From NCBI GenBank assembly GCA_021292165.1, contig CM037877.1, positions 9,229,980-9,293,979 of the forward strand: 64,000 nt of DNA, read 5' to 3'. The position numbers were made by a program, and so were the translations under genes. Each line of letters begins with the position of its first letter. The stretch's first letter is position 1. The notes under the pieces are model-generated. The model was not told where the DNA came from. It ran no database searches and was given only the letters and a program-made list of their open reading frames with translations. This stretch comes from Shinisaurus crocodilurus. Its lineage: Eukaryota; Chordata; Lepidosauria; Squamata; Shinisauridae. Of the stretch, positions 9,791 through 19,631 are shown piece after piece.

Positions 9791-10570
9791 TAGAATCATA
9801 GAATCATCGAATAGTAAGGTTGGAAGGGGCCTATAAGGCCATCGAGGAAGGGGCCTATAAGGCCATCGAGTCCAACCCCCTGCTCAATGCAGGAACCCAA
9901 GTCAAAGCATCCCTGACAGATGGCGGTCCAGCTGCACCTTGAATGCCTCCAGAGTGGGAGAGCCCACCACCTCCCTAGGTAGTTGGTTCCACTGTCTTAT
10001 TGCTCTGACAGTCAGGAAATTTTTCCTGATGTCCAGGTGGAATCTGGCTTCCTGTAACTTGAGCCCATTATTCCATGTCCTGCAATCTGGGATGATCGAG
10101 AAGAGATCCTGGCCCTCCTCAGAGGATGTTACTTTTGGCTCGCGCGGGCACGAATGGGACCGAACTCGGTCGGGCTCGCACCCGCACCCGCACAACGCTC
10201 GTGCGGGCCTACGGGCCTACCTGTTCCCTTGGCAGCTCGCCTCTCCGCGGCGAGCTGCCCGTGCCGCCTGCGCAGGGTCCCCGCCGCGTCACTTCCGGGG
10301 CCGGATGTGACGTGACGGGACCAGCGCTGGCGGCTCAAGTGGCACGGAGAACTGCTCCGCGCCGCTCTGAAGATCGAGGTGGGGGGGCTGCTCCCGCGGA
10401 GGGGCGAGCCACAGGTTCGTGTAACTTCCCTACCTCCTCTGTGTGACAACCCTTCAAGTACTGGAAGAGTGCGATCATATCTCCCCTCAGTCTCCTCTTC
10501 TGAAGGCTAAACATGCCCAGTTCTTTCAGACTCTCCTCATGGGGCCTTGTTTCCAGTCCCCTGATCATCT
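9791..10570 (-). mobile_element. CR1 LINE 3' part, split by a GC-rich insert
   Basis: On the minus strand the CR1 3' half reads [20 protein letters not shown] (10335-10568 frame). It resumes after the insert as LFSIIPDCRTWNNGLKLQEA and NFLTVRAIRQWNQLPREVV (9902-10195 frame). The 3' UTR and ATTCTATG-type tail reach 9791. A local repeat of GGGGCCTATAAGGCCATCGA (near 9827 and 9851) duplicates part of the 3' UTR. The coding sequence is broken by the insert at about 10121-10432. Confidence 0.9.
10121..10432. mobile_element. GC-rich CpG-dense hAT-like MITE inserted in CR1
   Basis: About 312 bp replace continuity in the CR1. Flanks are CCCTCCTC (10113-10120) and ACCTCCTC (10432-10439), seven of eight matching, consistent with an 8-bp duplication. 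The ends AGAGGATGTTAC and GTAACTTCCCTA are imperfect inverted repeats of a TAGGGATGTTAC type. The interior holds CGTCACTTCCGGGGCCGG and TGTGACGTGACGGGACC, also present in the element at 51520. Confidence 0.7.
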
Positions 10571-11220
10571 AGTAATTTCCAGTGCACTCCAATCATTGGT
10601 GGATTCCATTCCACCACCACCAGCATCTTTCCTGTATAGGCATATGTATATGTACCTGAGTACCCTATATAAAGACGATGGATTAGATTGTCCCCAAATA
10701 TACTGCATATATTTGGAAGTTAAGGAGAAATATTTGGATCCAGATATTTGGCTTGCGCCAAACTCTAGCTTTCAGATCTTATATCATTTCATATACTGTA
10801 TTCCTTTCAGCAACATATGAACATCTTTCGAACTGAGAAATGCTCATCAAGTCAGACAGCTGCAATTTTATTCTACTAGGGGGAAAGCGGGGGGAGGAGA
10901 AAAGAAAATAAAGAAATAGGTCCCAAAGCTCTGGGGTATTTGAGGGGGGGGAAAGGCCTAACAGAATTCTATGCAACATGTTCAGAGCAATAAACAAATA
11001 TATTATTAGTGCGTAGAAAGCCTGTGCTAAGCAGCACCATCATGTTCCATTCTCTCTAATAGGTGGGATCAGATAATTGAGGGGGGGGGGAAATAAAGCA
11101 CTGAAAACTTTCTCTAACCACCACTCAGTACCACTCCTAAAACAAGTGTTGAGAGCTCAGGAATGTGGGAGCTCTCTGCCGTAGCTCTGAAAACCAGCTT
11201 TTGTATAGCACAAGAAGAAC
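10571..11220. other. Unassigned DNA
   Basis: No gene or repeat family was recognised. There are G-runs near 10925 and 11081. A 125-codon plus-strand frame (10443-10820) is mostly antisense CR1 and then runs into AT-rich DNA, so it is not a gene. Confidence 0.35.
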
Positions 11221-11224
11221 ATAT

Positions 11225-11313
11225 TCCTATTGCTCATGGAAAACAACAGAAGCAACAACAATAAAATGATTATTGCTCATAGAAAACAACAGAAGCAACA
11301 ACAATAAAATGAT
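11225..11313 (+). repeat. Two-copy tandem duplication of about 45 bp
   Basis: TATTGCTCATGGAAAACAAC...AATAAAATGAT is followed at once by a second copy, with G to A in the eleventh base (CTCATAGAAAAC). The single visible difference suggests a recent replication slip. Confidence 0.85.
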
Positions 11314-11540
11314 GACCAGGGTTGTCTGATTCCCATTCATCCAATGGCTCTCTGAACTCTTTCAGGAGGCATTACCCATGAGGCAAGCCAAACATTCCAA
11401 ATGAGACTTCCCTTGTAAGCTTCAAAGAAATTAGGAGATTTATAACCCTAGCATAGCCTTTCCAGCCTGATACCCTCCAGATGTTCTAGCCTACAACTCC
11501 TAGCATTTCTGAACATGGGCCATGTTGGCGTGTGCTAATG

Positions 11541-11801
11541 CAGTGGTTCTCAACCTTTTTTGCCCCATGCACCCTCTTCACCATATGTCAGCATGTCATT
11601 CCCCCCTTTCCAAGATTGTCTGACTTAATCTGTGCCATACAATAAGGTGTGATGTCCTGTAGATTATGTACAATCTGTAGGAGAATTGTAATTTTTAGAA
11701 AGATCACTATTCCAACCGTTTGAGTCTGTGGTCCCAATTCCCCCCCTGAAACCCTAAAATTTCCCCCTTGGGGGGAATTCCCCCCTGGTTGAGAGCCCCT
11801 G
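11541..11801. mobile_element. hAT-type MITE with 8-bp target duplication
   Basis: The 261-bp element starts CAGTGGTTCTCAACC and ends GGTTGAGAGCCCCTG, classic hAT inverted repeats. Flanks are TGCTAATG and GGCTAATG, seven of eight identical. No transposase sequence. The termini match the widespread CAGTGGTTCTCAACC hAT MITEs of vertebrates. Confidence 0.85.
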
Positions 11802-11814
11802 GGCTAATGGGAGC

Positions 11815-12182
11815 TCACATATCATGTGAACATGTCCTATTTGCAACCCCGAACGTGAAGAGGAACATCATTCTCAGGAAATTCTCAGGAAATTCCCCAG
11901 CTTGTGTTTGCATTTGAGATGGCACACTTGCACAAGTGTGCACTTCCAAATGAGTGCATTGATGCCACAAACCCACATTTGCACACTTTAGCCTAAGGAA
12001 AGTGAGTATTTGGAGTCCGTGCTTGGAAAAGCATGCATTTTTCATGCTTGAAAATGCACACTTTTTCTGTTCAAAAAGAAAAGACGTTTGTGTTAGGGAG
12101 CAAGAACGAGGCACGATAAGTATCAACATAAACAATGGAGAACCTTGATAAATTTGAACATCACTCATTCCCCATCCCTACG
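11815..12182. mobile_element. Nonautonomous TAGGGATG-type element, diverged
   Basis: It ends with CATTCCCCATCCCTAC and contains the family words CTTGTGTTTGCATTTG, GCACACTTTAGCC, TTTTCATGCTTGAAAATGCA and TTTTTCTGTTCAAAAAG. The left boundary is uncertain. A small tandem (TCAGGAAATTC) sits at about 11873-11895. Confidence 0.5.
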
Positions 12183-12189
12183 TCCACTT

Positions 12190-12300
12190 CCTTTCCCCCC
12201 TCCCATTTTGAGCACTGACACTTCCTTGGGAGTAAATCTCCTGAATTCAGTGGGACAAAACTATGAGCAAATGTGCACAGAATCTGGCTGCAGGCATATT
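12190..12300. repeat. Fragment of the AAGTAAATC/GGGAC repeat family
   Basis: CTTGGGAGTAAATCTCCTGA followed by ATTCAGTGGGAC is a diverged version of a common reptile unit. It is related to 8240 and 27567. Confidence 0.35.
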
Positions 12301-12399
12301 TCCTCCTGGAGAGTAAATCTCCCTCCCTCCCTCCCTCGGTTCCCAGAGAAGTGATGAGCTGCTATATTTTCATGTTTGTCTGGTCTCGCCTCCACCAGC

Positions 12400-13190
12400 A
12401 GGGGGCTTCAGTGCCTTCACCACACTTTCAACATTGTGACAGCATTAATCTCCACACTGGATCATAATTGCTCCTCACCTGGGGTTTGATGCACACTGAA
12501 TAGCCATGTGCAGCTGTGAGCGAGCGCTTTTCACATTAGCGTGTGATCAAGCTCAGGTTTTGCTTCAAAGGCAGGGGGTAAGGGGTGGAAGAGAAGACTG
12601 CTAGCAATTGGCAAAAGGCTTTTTATATGGTCTTAATAATGTAAAATGCCAGCCTTGATTTCGGTAAACTACAAAGGCCAAGCCAACACGCTCTCATAAC
12701 AAATAACAGGTAATGCCATGCTGCCTTCCTTTCAAACTTCATAGAAATGCTCAGGGTAAGGTAGTGAGATCATGCTATTATGGTTCTGGGATACAGGAAA
12801 AGGATGGATTCTTCCCTTTTGTTATCAACATTTGGATTCATTTGCCCTTGTGTTCATCTTCAGTTATTGGATTTACTCTATAGAAAATGTGAATTGTAGA
12901 TCTGTCCATTTGATTTAATAGGTTTATCCAGATAGGTTTAACATTCCTGAATAGTCCTGGTCTGACAACTGCTATAAAGGCTGCAATCATTTTTATTTTA
13001 TTTCTTAAATAATGGAATTAAATAAACTAGGGGGCCATTTTCCAGCTGCTTTTTTCTTTTTATTTAAACATTTGAAATAACAAAGCTGAAATGTTATGTT
13101 TTGAAATTTTAATTATATTCAAGGACACTTTAAAAAACCCTAAATGAGAAATCCTCTTGATTCTCTTCATGGTCCAGTGTTGTTGTTGTT
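12400..13190. other. Long non-repetitive block, candidate conserved noncoding element
   Basis: Nearly 800 bp show no recognised repeat. Textures include TTAATAATGTAAAATGCC and CATAACAAATAACAGGTAAT near 12630-12715 and several ATTTAA-rich stretches. No open frame of note. Conservation is unverified. Confidence 0.35.
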
Positions 13191-13199
13191 GTTTTTACA

Positions 13200-13393
13200 A
13201 TGCAACAGATCCAAATCATGTGCAGGGGTTCTCATTCATTTCAACCAGCTCACTCCATAGACGTGAATGAAGCCATTGGTGCTAGGAATGCATACAGATT
13301 TTCTTTTGGTTTGCAAATCATCACACCATGCCCCATTCACACCCCCAAACATGAACAGGAGCAGAGGGGAACCACCTTGCACATTCCTGAACT
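13200..13393. mobile_element. Fragment of a GCACATTCC-type nonautonomous element
   Basis: The fragment contains TTTGGTTTGCAAATCATCAC, CCCCCAAACATGAACAGG and a right end CTTGCACATTCCTGAAC, similar to the CATCCCTA-ended family. It is interrupted at 13394 by a LINE tail. Confidence 0.35.
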
Positions 13394-13478
13394 TTGTTGT
13401 GAACCGCACAGCGTTGTTGTGAACAGCCCAGAGAGCTTCGGCTGTGGGGCAGTATAGAAATGAAATAAATAAATAAAC
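13394..13478 (+). repeat. LINE 3' tail, L2-like
   Basis: The hairpin region GAACAGCCCAGAGAGCTTCG-GCTGTGGGGCAGTATAG is followed by AAATGAAATAAATAAATAAA, an (AAAT)n tail. A preceding partial repeat (TTGTGAACCGCACAG and TTGTGAACAGCCCAG) suggests a slip in the 3' UTR. Confidence 0.6.
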
Positions 13479-13745
13479 TTCTGATCATGCTTACCCCCCC
13501 TTTTTCTTTTTTTAAATACACACTGTAAAATGCACATCCCCCCCAAAAAAAAATACAGTGGGGATGGGACATTATGTGAGCATGTATGCCCCACACTCAA
13601 GCATTCCCACATAACTGGATTTATCAGAGATCTTTGTGCATTGAACATGAAGGCCTGAATAGGGTCTTGTGAGTGAGTGTGTTTAGCCAAATGTGCCTAC
13701 ACAGCTCACATGATCAGGAACTATGGCTACTGGGCACTATAGAAA

Positions 13746-13793
13746 TACTAATAATAATAATAATAATAATAATAACAACAACAACAACAACAA
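13746..13793 (+). repeat. (TAA)n/(CAA)n microsatellite
   Basis: Roughly ten TAA/ATA units run into seven CAA units. They follow GGGCACTATAGAAATACTAA, which resembles an L2-type 3' end, so the array probably grew from a LINE tail. Confidence 0.8.
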
Positions 13794-13799
13794 GGCAGG

Positions 13800-14590
13800 G
13801 CTCACAATCACAAGAGCTGTGTAAGCATGTTCAACACACCGCTTCCCCCCAGTTTGACTGTGATTGTGTTTCAGGCAAATGCCTGCATACATAGCCCCAC
13901 TGTCTGACCTCGAAACACTTGTACTGAAGTTTTCTGCTCGCACGAGTGTGCTGGCACGGTTCATGAACAGGAGCTACCGTAAGTTGCAGCCATGTTGAGC
14001 AAGTGCTCAAAGTGGCAGTCCGCATTTTTCTTTTCTTTTCTGGGAACAGAAGAGTACAGGATGCAAAAGCTAACATCATATGAGCTGAGTCAGAAAGAAC
14101 CTGTGAGAGTATAAGGTTATGCCCATTAGTGTTTGTGTAATTATATAGTATATTTCATTCCAGTCCCTTAGAAGCGTTAAATCAATGAGACCACACATTA
14201 TTCCTTTTGGCTAGGCTTAAGGTGTTTTCAAGCATCATGCTTATCCCATAGCAAAATGGCTACAAGGCACACTCCGCATGGTTTAGGGGAAGAAAGCAAA
14301 AAAGAAAACCCTGGTTCTTTTTTTTAATTATTTTTGTGGCCACGGAGCTGTTTTCAATGCAGTGGCAATCTTCTTAATACCAGTATAGCCCAATTCAATT
14401 AATCCCTTTTTGTGTGTGATTGGGGCATTTAGCACATGGAGCATCTCTAACAGGAATGTAACAGATATTCACTAATTACATTTTTTTGGGGGAACAAAAA
14501 TGACGTCTCGAACAGCTACAGATGTGCCATGAATAAGGTGATGTGTTTCTGAACAGTTATCATGGGTTTGTGGAGTGGCATGATTTAGTG
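13800..14590. other. Unassigned DNA
   Basis: No gene was recognised. The part up to about 14060 has words such as GCATGTTCAACACACC and GCTCGCACGAGTGTGCTG that echo the CATCCCTA family, but I cannot set ends. Confidence 0.3.
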
Positions 14591-14725
14591 CAGTGTTCTC
14601 CAACCTTGGGTCCCCAGATGTCTTTGGCCTACAACTCCCAGCATGCCCCAGCCAGCTACGCTGGCTGGGGCATGCTGGGAGTTGTAGGCCAAAAACATCT
14701 GGGGACCCAAGGTTGGAGAACACTA
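14591..14725. mobile_element. Near-perfect palindromic hAT-type MITE, 135 bp
   Basis: The whole element is a hairpin. The left arm begins CAGTGTTCTCCAACCTTGGG and the right arm ends AAGGTTGGAGAACACTA, with a few unpaired bases near CTACG at the centre. Flanks are ATTTAGTG and CTTTAGTG, seven of eight matching. The arm sequence CTACAACTCCCAGCATGCC is shared with 32038. It is young, since arms and flanks are nearly intact. Confidence 0.85.
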
Positions 14726-14869
14726 CTTTAGTGCAATGCAAGCTGATGGGAATGGCAAGATCTGTTGCATCCGATCAACTGAGAAAATGCCTGTGTGGTA
14801 GAAAGGGGGTGGCATCTTTGCCAAGCAAGGTTTCCCTTCCATGTACGGTACTTAAAAGGGACAGTAATT

Positions 14870-15022
14870 AAGGCGAAGCTGAAATGTGGTCTTCATGCAG
14901 AAATATTTTTTTTAAAAAAACCACGCACGCACAATCTGATACAGACTCAAGTTGGAATGGACTTCGAGATGGAACTCAGAGAACTTCACTGCGCTTGAGA
15001 TTTTCTGATTCGCACATCCCTA
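14870..15022. mobile_element. Right half of a GCACATCCCTA-type element
   Basis: Contains CACAATCTGATACAGACTC, GAACTCAGAGAACTTC and the terminus TTCGCACATCCCTAG. The left half is missing or unrecognisable. Confidence 0.55.
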
Positions 15023-15183
15023 GAAAGGGAAACCAACATGATCAGGGTTCTGGATCACTTCCTGTGTAAGGTAAGGCTTCAACATTGGGACTCCTTTGCT
15101 TAGGAAAAAGGCAAGTTGGGGGGGGAAGAGACTGAGTTGTATAATACTCTGCATAATGTGGAGAAAATGAATAGGGAGACACG

Positions 15184-15576
15184 TCTCTCTCAGGCTCTCA
15201 GTGCCCAGGCTCGTTGAATGAAGCAGAATGGCAGGAGATTCGTGACAGCCCAAAGGAAGTATTTCTTCACACAGCGCATCATTAAACGATGGAAATCACT
15301 CCCAGAAGGTGTGGTGATGGCCGCCAAGTTGCATGGCTTTGAATGGGGGGATGAGACAAATGCATGGAGGATAAGGCTCTCCATGGCTACTAGTCACGTA
15401 TATGCTAGTATGATCCAGGATCAGAGGCAGTATGTATGCCTATACACACCTGGAAACATGAGCAGGAGGGTGCTATATTGCATTCACGCTCTGCTTGTGG
15501 GCTTCCAACACACATGTGGCTGGGCACTAAATAGGCCTTTGGTCTGATCCAGCAGCGCTCTTCTTATGTTCTTATG
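15184..15576 (+). mobile_element. CR1 LINE 3' part, TTCTTATG-tail subfamily
   Basis: The frame at 15218-15547 encodes RRFVTAQRKYFFTQRIIKRW and LPEGVV, the CR1 ORF2 C-terminal region. It is followed by a 3' UTR with GGCCTTTGGTCTGATCCAGC and the tail TTCTTATGTTCTTATG. The open frame continues into the 3' UTR, so it is not a functional protein. Confidence 0.8.
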
Positions 15577-15764
15577 ATAAAGATACTGAGCATTCTCTGT
15601 TAAATAAACCTGGCCCCACTTACAAGCTACAACTCCCAGGGCTCATGTAATCGGAGATTGCATGATTTGGCAATCTTTCCATTTGATACATGGATGGGGA
15701 TGAAAATGTTACCTTTCAAGGCAAACACTGCCCCTTTAACGGTGCCCAGTGTGGCATGCCTCCC

Positions 15765-15850
15765 CCCCCCCCCAGCATGTGTATATAAATCCTCCAATTT
15801 GAGGTTGACACGTCATGCATCTGATGAAGTGGGCAGTGTTGACAAAACTT
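15765..15850. repeat. Possible ancient repeat fragment
   Basis: A C-run is followed by CATCTGATGAAGTGGGCAG, a word that recurs in old vertebrate interspersed repeats. It is too short to classify. Confidence 0.25.
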
Positions 15851-15860
15851 GAAGAACCAG

Positions 15861-16193
15861 GGATGTTCAAGCACATTGAAATTGTCTGAACATCACTCCG
15901 ATGCTTGGCTCATCTCAATCCCATTTTCATTTGTGACTCCCCCCCCCCCAGTTGTTTTAAATGGGAAAAGGGTGCTTCGTGCTTTTATGCGCACATTGTT
16001 CAAAAGTGTGCAGTTTCCCCCCCATTGACAAAAGCATGAAAATGCACATTTTTCGAACGTGATTGCAAGTTTGGGAATGTGTGGACATTAAAAAAAAAAA
16101 AAAAAAAAAAAGCTCCCCCGTTCGCATTCATATTTAGGGTTGCAACAAGTTTTGATGATTTGCCAACTGAAATGAAATTCTTGTACATCCCTA
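15861..16193. mobile_element. TAGGGATG-type nonautonomous element with poly-A run
   Basis: The ends AGGGATGTTCAAGCAC and CTTGTACATCCCTAC form imperfect inverted repeats. The interior has GAAAATGCACATTTTTCGAA and an A-run of about 23 at 16088-16111. No 8-bp target duplication could be identified. Confidence 0.6.
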
Positions 16194-16199
16194 CGTGGC

Positions 16200-16765
16200 C
16201 TTCTCAGCTGACATGATACATATTTAGTACTCTGCTACCAGTACATGCAGGGCCTGTTCACATTCATGCTAATCCAGCTTTGCTTTTGAGCACTCACCTG
16301 GTTGTCCTGGTTGATGAGGAACTCTATTCAGGCAGCTGAGCAGGATGGTGGAGGAGAAACAGTTAGAAACCAAGAGGGCTATCCAGGTTAGAAACCAAGA
16401 GAGCTATCAGAGGAGAGAAAACTCCTCCTCTGTGGCTGGCATAGAAAATTCCTTGGGCTCCTAGAAGAGGGATGGAGCTCTCAGCTGAGCTCTTTCCCTG
16501 CTAGCCCCCAGCATGGTAGGGCTAGCAGTTTTTTTGGGCTTATTTACTCTTTAATTACTTCTCACATTCATCTGTCAATCACCACATGTATAGTAAACAG
16601 GAGTACCCAAATCAAGTGATGATGACCCAGCTGTTACTGTTTTCAAAATATTGTGCCCTACTTATGAATTGTGAATTTTGTCCAAAAATCCATTCCCCAT
16701 TCTTAAGGCATCTCTGTGTCAGAGCATTTAAGCCAAGAGAAAAAAGCAGTACTAACCCAAAACAC
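16200..16765. other. Unassigned DNA with a short tandem duplication
   Basis: A 26-bp unit beginning GTTAGAAACCAAGAG is doubled at about 16361-16411, with GGGCTATC versus AGCTATC differences. No gene was recognised. Confidence 0.4.
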
Positions 16766-17400
16766 AATGAAGGTCCCTTGGAGGTCATCTAGTCCAACCA
16801 TCTGCTTGATGCAGGATCTTCCAGTATCAGAGGCAGTATGCCTAAAGTACTCCAGTTGCTGGGGAAGATGGGTGGGGTGGTGCTGTTGCACTCCTGTCCT
16901 GCTTGTGGGTTTCCCATGGGCAGCCGGTTGGCCACTGTGTGAACAGAATGCTGGACTAGATGGACCATTGGTCTGATCCAGCATGGCTCTTTTTATGTTC
17001 TTATGTTCTTACATGCAGGATGCAACTACAGCTGTCCAGCCTCAGCTTAAATACCTCTAGTGAAGGGCCCACCATCTCCTCGGGCAGCCTGTTCCACTTT
17101 TGAATAGCTCTTACCATGATGATGTTTCTCCTAATGTTTAGCTGGCAATAGCTGCAAACAGCTTCCTTGTAATTTCCACCCAGTCGTTTGAGTCCTGCCC
17201 TCTAGAGCAAGAGAGAACAAGTCTGCTCCATCGTCTGTGTGACAGCTTTTCAGATATTTGAAAACCATGATCATGTCTTCCATTAAACTTCTCTTCTTCA
17301 ACTGTTACTCATATAAAACGTGGTTTCCAGACTCCTTACCATCCTCTGGACATGTTCCAGTTTGTCAGTGTCCTTCCATAGTAAAAGACGCCAAGCATTC
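16766..17400 (-). mobile_element. CR1 LINE, minus strand, interrupted by another CR1
   Basis: The host CR1 starts with its 3' UTR (GGTCATCTAGTCCAACCATC) and resumes after the insert with antisense of the ORF2 C-terminus and a KLEHVQRMVRSLET frame (17298-17501). It is old, with many substitutions. It is split by a plus-strand CR1 3' end at 16818-17012. Confidence 0.75.
16818..17012 (+). mobile_element. CR1 3' end nested in a CR1, with target duplication
   Basis: It contains AGAATGCTGGACTAGATGG, GTCTGATCCAGCATGGC and the tail TTATGTTCTTATGTTCTTAC. The nine bases ATGCAGGAT occur at 16809-16817 and again at 17013-17021 in the host CR1, marking a target-site duplication and thus the order of events. 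Confidence 0.8.
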
Positions 17401-17439
17401 AGTTTAATGAAGTCCACATAAGTGCAGTTAGGCAGATGT

Positions 17440-17895
17440 TTATCTCTCAGAGGGCATGATCCAATATCCTCTGTGCTCAATGCACGTAAGCTTCCGAACA
17501 TGGAAGCTTATGTGCATCCAATGCAAATGCATCCCACACCTTGCACCCTGCATTTCATTGAGATGGCAATTTTCTACCATCTAGATGAACCTCCACAGAG
17601 GGGGAAGGAAGGAGGAAGGGGCACCATTTGGATATGGCAAAAGTCGATGGTGCCAGCCTCATCCTCTCCCCTCCCCACCCTCCTGGCATGCCCCTTTAAA
17701 ACCTGTCCAAGGCTGATTTCTGACCTTGGACAGGCATCCGGTATGTTTCTTATCATGCCAGCTGCTAGGGGGTGTGGGGCAGCAGCTCCGTGTTCAGAGT
17801 CGCAGCTCTGTGGTTGGAGGACCTCAGAACTGGGACTCTGGATAATGCTATGGCCCCCAGATAATGTCAAGAGGCCATAGGGTTGTGCCCTTAGT
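17440..17895. mobile_element. GGATTGCA-family element, diverged
   Basis: It starts near GGGCATGATCCAATATCCTC and ends with GAGGCCATAGGGTTGTGCCC, resembling the AGGGTGCAATCC/GGATTGCACCC termini at 52622 and 55232. Inner inverted words include GACCTTGGACAGGC. A 152-codon plus frame here (17422-17880) has no coding signature. Confidence 0.4.
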
Positions 17896-17899
17896 AGTG

Positions 17900-18400
17900 C
17901 ATGCAAAAGCCTTCTTCTGCACAATAATTCCCCATGCCGAGTATGGGTGTATGGAGGAGGGGGATGTATTTTATCCTCTCTCTTTTTCTTCTTCTTCTCA
18001 TCCTCAAATCAACTTTTCATTGGGCTTTCCATAAAAATTGTCCTTATTGTGGTTACCAAGTTTTCACAAAGGGAGGAAAAACAGAAGAAGGGGAAAAATA
18101 TAAAACTTCAGTTTGACTCTATGAGGTTCCTCTAAAATAGATTACCCAGTCTAATGTTGTGGAAAAATGACTACTATAAATCAGTGAAAGAGGTCAGGAA
18201 ATTAAATCTTATGTGTTCTATCTAGAAAAGGAAGAAAGACTTGTGCACTGAGAAATGGTACATTTGTTGGCATGACAAAATAATTTGATATTTCAACTCT
18301 GGTCTCCTCTCCAAAGCAACCTCGATGCTAGGATGTAGGCAGCTGACTGAGTCCAAAGGAGTTGAAATCTTGGAAGAGATGGGATCAGAGCTGGATGGAG
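17900..18400. other. Unassigned DNA
   Basis: A CT-rich tract lies near 17975-18003. Nothing else was recognised. Confidence 0.3.
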
Positions 18401-18401
18401 C

Positions 18402-18600
18402 ATTGGGGGTGATTTAAATAGGGATGTGCAAGGATTTTGTTTTGGGGGGTGGAAATTCAGCAGACTAGTCGGGCTCGACCCCCTCAAACTCTGCCCCGCT
18501 TACCTCTTCTGTGGCTTGACCCGCGTGGGCATTCTACAACCAAGGGGGGCAGTACTCCAGGGTGGGCATTCCAATTCCACAACCAAGGGGGGCAGTACTG
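18402..18600. mobile_element. Truncated TAGGGATGTGC element joined to a rearranged segment
   Basis: TAGGGATGTGCAAGGATTTT and GGGCTCGACCCCCTCAAAC match the left end of the family at 8343, truncated near 18533. There it meets a 45-bp segment (18534-18578) that is also present, inverted, at 19190-19234. The unit ACAACCAAGGGGGGCAGTAC then repeats at 18579. Confidence 0.7.
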
Positions 18601-18619
18601 AAAAGAACCTTTATTTCAG

Positions 18620-18810
18620 AGTCACCCACCATGTCCCATCTGGCAGCGGTGCTCAGATTATGATCTCAGGATTTGGGCAGGTACATGTGGGAAGAGATTA
18701 TTCCTTGGGAACTGAGGTCCCAATCCAGGAAGGGCTTCAAAGGTCAGAACTAAGGTCAGACCTGAAAACAGACAGGGAGCCAGCAAAGTTGATTAAGCAC
18801 TGACATAATA
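18620..18810 (-). repeat. Probable L2-type LINE fragment (antisense)
   Basis: AGGAAGGGCTTCAAAGGTCA and GACAGGGAGCCAGCAAAGTT resemble, in order and spacing, the antisense L2 segment near 6320-6380. It is diverged, without a usable frame. Confidence 0.4.
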
Positions 18811-18831
18811 TGTTCAGTATTATGACCCTCC

Positions 18832-18865
<34 letters not shown>
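18832..18865 (+). repeat. (CA)n microsatellite
   Basis: About 15 CA dinucleotides follow CCCTCCCCT. Confidence 0.9.
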
Positions 18866-18867
<2 letters not shown>

Positions 18868-19075
18868 TTCTTGGGTATATTTTAAATACTTTTAACAGAT
18901 CGAGAGTGACACTCTTTTCTTCTCAGTTCTTGCCTGTCTCACCTCCACTTTCATCCCTGCACCTGGAGATATTGGGGACTTTCTCCCTTATCTTTCATAA
19001 GCTGTGTGTGTCACACATAAGTGCTGGAGAGAGCTTAGGGATCAACTGGATTATAGGAGCATAAGCTTTCAATTT

Positions 19076-19078
<3 letters not shown>

Positions 19079-19116
<38 letters not shown>

Positions 19117-19125
19117 ATATATCAT
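19079..19125 (+). repeat. (TA)n microsatellite
   Basis: About 17 TA units, then GATATATATCATAT, a self-complementary tract that could form a cruciform. It directly borders the duplicated transposon end at 19126. Confidence 0.9.
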
Positions 19126-19234
19126 ATTGGGGGTGATTTAAATAGGGATGTGCAAGGATTTTGTTTGGGGGGGGTGGAAATTCAACCAAGGAATTGGAAT
19201 GCCCACCCTGGAGTACTGCCCCCCTTGGTTGTAG
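19126..19234. repeat. Rearranged second copy of the 18402-18578 segment
   Basis: Positions 19126-19183 repeat 18402-18458 directly. Positions 19190-19234 are a perfect 45-bp inverted copy of 18534-18578. The linker between them is only a few bases. Confidence 0.9.
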
Positions 19235-19451
19235 ATTGTATTTTATATATATATAAAAGATACAGAACTGGATCTTGGGTTCTGAGCAGAAATGCATAAA
19301 AGCTCACTGGAGACCCCATCTATCCCCACCCCCAAATCTCATTCAGCTTTGTCAGAGTGACACCCTGCAAATAATATTTGGTAAATAAAGATGGTAGTCC
19401 GATGACACATCCTGTTATATTTATTTCATAGGGATCAATCATGTTGGTAGG

Positions 19452-19631
19452 ATATCATAGGATTCATAGATTTCATAGATCATAGAGTTGGAAGCGGCCT
19501 ACAAGGCCATTGAGTCCAACCCCCTGCTCAATGCAGGAAACTAGAGGAGGGGTCTCCCATCCAAGTAATCACCAGGCCTGACCCTGCTTAGCTTTCCACG
19601 CTCAGACAAGCTGAGCCAGCGTGAGCCACAG
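19452..19631 (-). repeat. 5S rRNA-headed SINE with CR1 tail, copy 1
   Basis: On the minus strand it reads, in order, a 5S-like head (CTTGTCTGAGCGTGGAAAGC, TAAGCAGGGTCAGGCCTGG, TTACTTGGATGGGAGACC). A CR1 3' UTR follows (CTGCATTGAGCAGGGGGTTG, GACTCAATGGCCTTGTAGG), then a CTATGATCTATGAAATCTAT tail. The head covers the region of the 5S internal promoter (box A, intermediate element, box C). The 5S part lacks the 5' third and the 3' end of a true 5S gene. Confidence 0.85.

Noticed and set aside
17422..17880. A 152-codon plus-strand frame
   Set aside because: It crosses a diverged MITE, has no recognisable domain, and an antisense frame of similar length is also open.
19541..19610. A cellular 5S rRNA gene
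   Set aside because: Only the central and promoter part is present, it is fused to a CR1 tail, and it recurs in three copies with the same junction. It is a SINE head.
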